Below the pieces are notes generated by a model, which was given only the letters and a program-made list of their open reading frames with translations, made no database searches and was not told where the DNA came from. A stretch of DNA of 13,425 nt from QYOJ01 sp043810345 (GTDB lineage Bacteria; Bacteroidota; Bacteroidia; Bacteroidales; FEN-979): the NCBI GenBank assembly GCA_043810345.1, contig JBDROF010000113.1:1-13425 (forward strand). Direction: 5' to 3'. This document shows, piece by piece, positions 12,484 through 13,425 of this stretch (positions are counted from its first letter, which is position 1; each line of letters opens with the position of its first letter). The position numbers and the translations under genes are program-made.

Positions 12484-12873
12484 ATGACTGACCTATCTGA
12501 TAAAACGATTCTTCTGGTAGATGATGACAAGGATTTCTGCTTCCTGATCAGGATGATGCTGAAAAAAACAAACGTTCTTCTTCATTTTGCCTACAACGGG
12601 GAGGAAGCCATTCGCTTCATGGAACACCATGCAGACAAACCGTTAGACCTGATCCTTCTCGATATCCAAATGCCTCTGATCAGCGGTTATACCGTGATTG
12701 AGGTGTTGAAAAAGAAATACCCCCAGATTCCTGTCCTGGCGGTTACTGCTTTTGGCATGACCGGAGAACGTGAAAAATGTCTCAGATTAGGCTTTGACGA
12801 GTACCTTCCGAAGCCGTTTGAAGACAAAGACCTGATTGCACTAATCGATCGTTTCCTCCATCAGAGTAAATGA
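12484..12873 (+). CDS. single-domain response regulator
   Basis: A 129-residue stand-alone receiver domain: acidic cluster D13-D15 in ILLVDDDKDF, phospho-acceptor D60 in LILLDIQMP, T88 in VLAVTAFG and K110 in EYLPKPFEDKDL. All positions needed for phosphorylation are present. There is no output domain, so it works by protein-protein contact or as a phosphate relay or sink. No kinase gene is adjacent. The orphan kinase at 5287-6441 is a candidate donor only by elimination. The dgkA-like gene follows after 16 bases on the same strand and is probably co-transcribed, which could link the receiver to membrane lipid metabolism (inference). Confidence 0.9.
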   Translation: MTDLSDKTILLVDDDKDFCFLIRMMLKKTNVLLHFAYNGEEAIRFMEHHADKPLDLILLDIQMPLISGYTVIEVLKKKYPQIPVLAVTAFGMTGEREKCLRLGFDEYLPKPFEDKDLIALIDRFLHQSK

Positions 12874-12889
12874 AAGAGAATCTAAGCAT

Positions 12890-13237
12890 ATGAATAAGCG
12901 TATATTGAGTTTCAAGTATGCTTTCCGCGGGCTGGTTCATCTTTTCAAGGGGCAGCCAAATGCGTGGATTCATCTGTTTGCGGCTGTGGGTGTACTTATT
13001 GCTGGTTTCCTGTTTCACATTTCTGCGTCCGAATGGATCTTCATCACCTTCGCGATCGGCTTGGTATTCAGTACCGAGCTTTTCAACTCAGCCATGGAAG
13101 AACTCGTCAACAAGGTCTCCCCTGAACAACACCCAATAGCAGGTAAGATCAAAGATCTTTCGGCCGGGGCTGTTCTGGTTGCAGCCATCACTGCCGCCAT
13201 CATCGGAGGCATTATCTTTATACCGAAATTTTATTAA
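12890..13237 (+). CDS. dgkA: DgkA-family membrane lipid kinase
   Basis: A 115-residue protein with an amphipathic N-terminus (FKYAFRGLVHLFKGQPNAWIHLF) and three hydrophobic helices (about 28-43, 47-62, 92-111). The family core FSTELFNSAMEELVNKVSPEQHPIAGKIKDLSAGAVL has E63, N66, E70 and D89 matching E. coli DgkA Glu69, Asn72, Glu76 and Asp95. Such enzymes phosphorylate diacylglycerol or, in many Gram-positive and other bacteria, undecaprenol. Two usually acidic active-site positions are amides here: Q22 where E. coli has Glu28, and N74 where it has Asp80 (alignment from memory). Activity or substrate may therefore differ. The gene probably forms an operon with the upstream receiver protein. 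The symbol is given by family only. Confidence 0.82.
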   Translation: MNKRILSFKYAFRGLVHLFKGQPNAWIHLFAAVGVLIAGFLFHISASEWIFITFAIGLVFSTELFNSAMEELVNKVSPEQHPIAGKIKDLSAGAVLVAAITAAIIGGIIFIPKFY

Positions 13238-13240
13238 TCA

Positions 13241-13248
13241 TAATTTCG
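13241..13248 (+). promoter_or_regulatory. possible -7 box before the octamer array
   Basis: TAATTTCG differs from TAnnTTTG at one base and lies four bases after the dgkA stop. If used, the octamer array would make up almost the whole leader of the next gene. Confidence 0.3.
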
Positions 13249-13252
13249 CTAC

Positions 13253-13316
13253 CATCACCCCATCACCCCATCACCCCATCACCACATCACCACATCACCC
13301 CATCACCACATCACCA
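13253..13316 (+). repeat. octamer tandem array in the leader of the last gene
   Basis: Eight units of exactly eight bases, CATCACCC or CATCACCA (order C, C, C, A, A, C, A, A at the last base). The last unit ends one base before the ATG at 13318. The array contains no purine-rich ribosome-binding sequence, so it dictates the spacing and composition of the translation initiation region. Confidence 0.93.
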
Positions 13317-13317
13317 T

Positions 13318-13425
13318 ATGATACTAATAGCTGACAGCGGCTCCACCAAGACCTTATGGGCGATTGTACAGCGTGGAAAAATGGAGAAAGTGACCCAGAC
13401 CCAGGGGTTGAATCCCTACTTTACC
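13318..13425 (+). CDS. BadF/BadG-type ATPase, N-acetylglucosamine kinase-like, 5' part
   Basis: Only 36 codons are visible; the gene runs off the right edge. The start MILIADSGSTKTLWAIV is the phosphate-1 loop of the actin/hexokinase-like ATPase fold (DSGSTKT at 6-12), and TQGLNPYF at 28-35 matches the next conserved segment of the BadF/BadG/BcrA/BcrD family. In Bacteroidota such single-domain proteins are usually annotated as N-acetylglucosamine kinase-like, with a role in amino-sugar or wall recycling; the substrate here is not shown. The ATG directly follows the octamer array, which replaces any normal ribosome-binding region. Other in-frame starts are not seen nearby, and the motif is too close to this Met for a later one. 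Confidence 0.8.
   Translation, partial: MILIADSGSTKTLWAIVQRGKMEKVTQTQGLNPYFT

Overview
The window looks like a chromosomal segment of a Bacteroidota bacterium, most likely an uncultured member of the Bacteroidales. The main evidence is the promoter type. Nearly every gene or operon start that can be placed has the Bacteroidota -7 box TAnnTTTG 15-70 bases before the start codon, and there is no clear Shine-Dalgarno sequence. The gene repertoire fits too: Uup-type ABC-F protein, OmpA-like lipid/membrane protein paired with a membrane-anchored HHH protein, and ICMT-like methyltransferase. No assignment below order level is possible from sequence reading alone.

Layout. 1-1001 (-): 5' part of an IS4-superfamily (IS1634-like) transposase that runs off the left edge. 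1192-3352 (+): an OmpR-type response regulator and its sensor kinase, followed at 3422-5254 by a glutamine-dependent asparagine synthetase. Both transcription units are preceded by arrays of TTAA at exact 11-base spacing, which suggests that this regulator controls itself and asnB. 5287-8389 (-): uup and a sensor histidine kinase with its own promoter. 8656-10010 (+): a tiny secreted protein with a duplicated motif, then an operon of an OmpA-domain protein and a membrane-anchored helix-hairpin-helix protein. 10033-10105 (-): tRNA-Gly(CCC). 10169-10732 (+): ICMT/PEMT-like membrane methyltransferase. 10837-12383 (-): xseA-xseB, exonuclease VII. 12484-13237 (+): single-domain response regulator and a DgkA-family lipid kinase. 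13318 to the right edge (+): start of a BadF/BadG-type (N-acetylglucosamine kinase-like) ATPase.

The most unusual feature is a set of short tandem repeats. Heptamer arrays ending mostly in GGAT or related to it lie at 8425-8501, 8911-8931, 10733-10835 and, in frame, inside xseA at 11655-11724. An octamer array at 13253-13316 fills the leader of the last gene right up to its ATG. One heptamer array sits where the -33 element of uup should be, and a dispersed 'GTCATTG..GAGGAGC' type repeat supplies the last codons of xseB. These arrays look like a mobile or expanding class of microsatellite that tolerates insertion between and within genes.

Several genes point to the cell envelope (sensor kinases, OmpA domain, DgkA-like lipid kinase, amino-sugar kinase-like protein, possible amidotransferase role for AsnB). 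This shared theme is inference; the genes do not form one operon.
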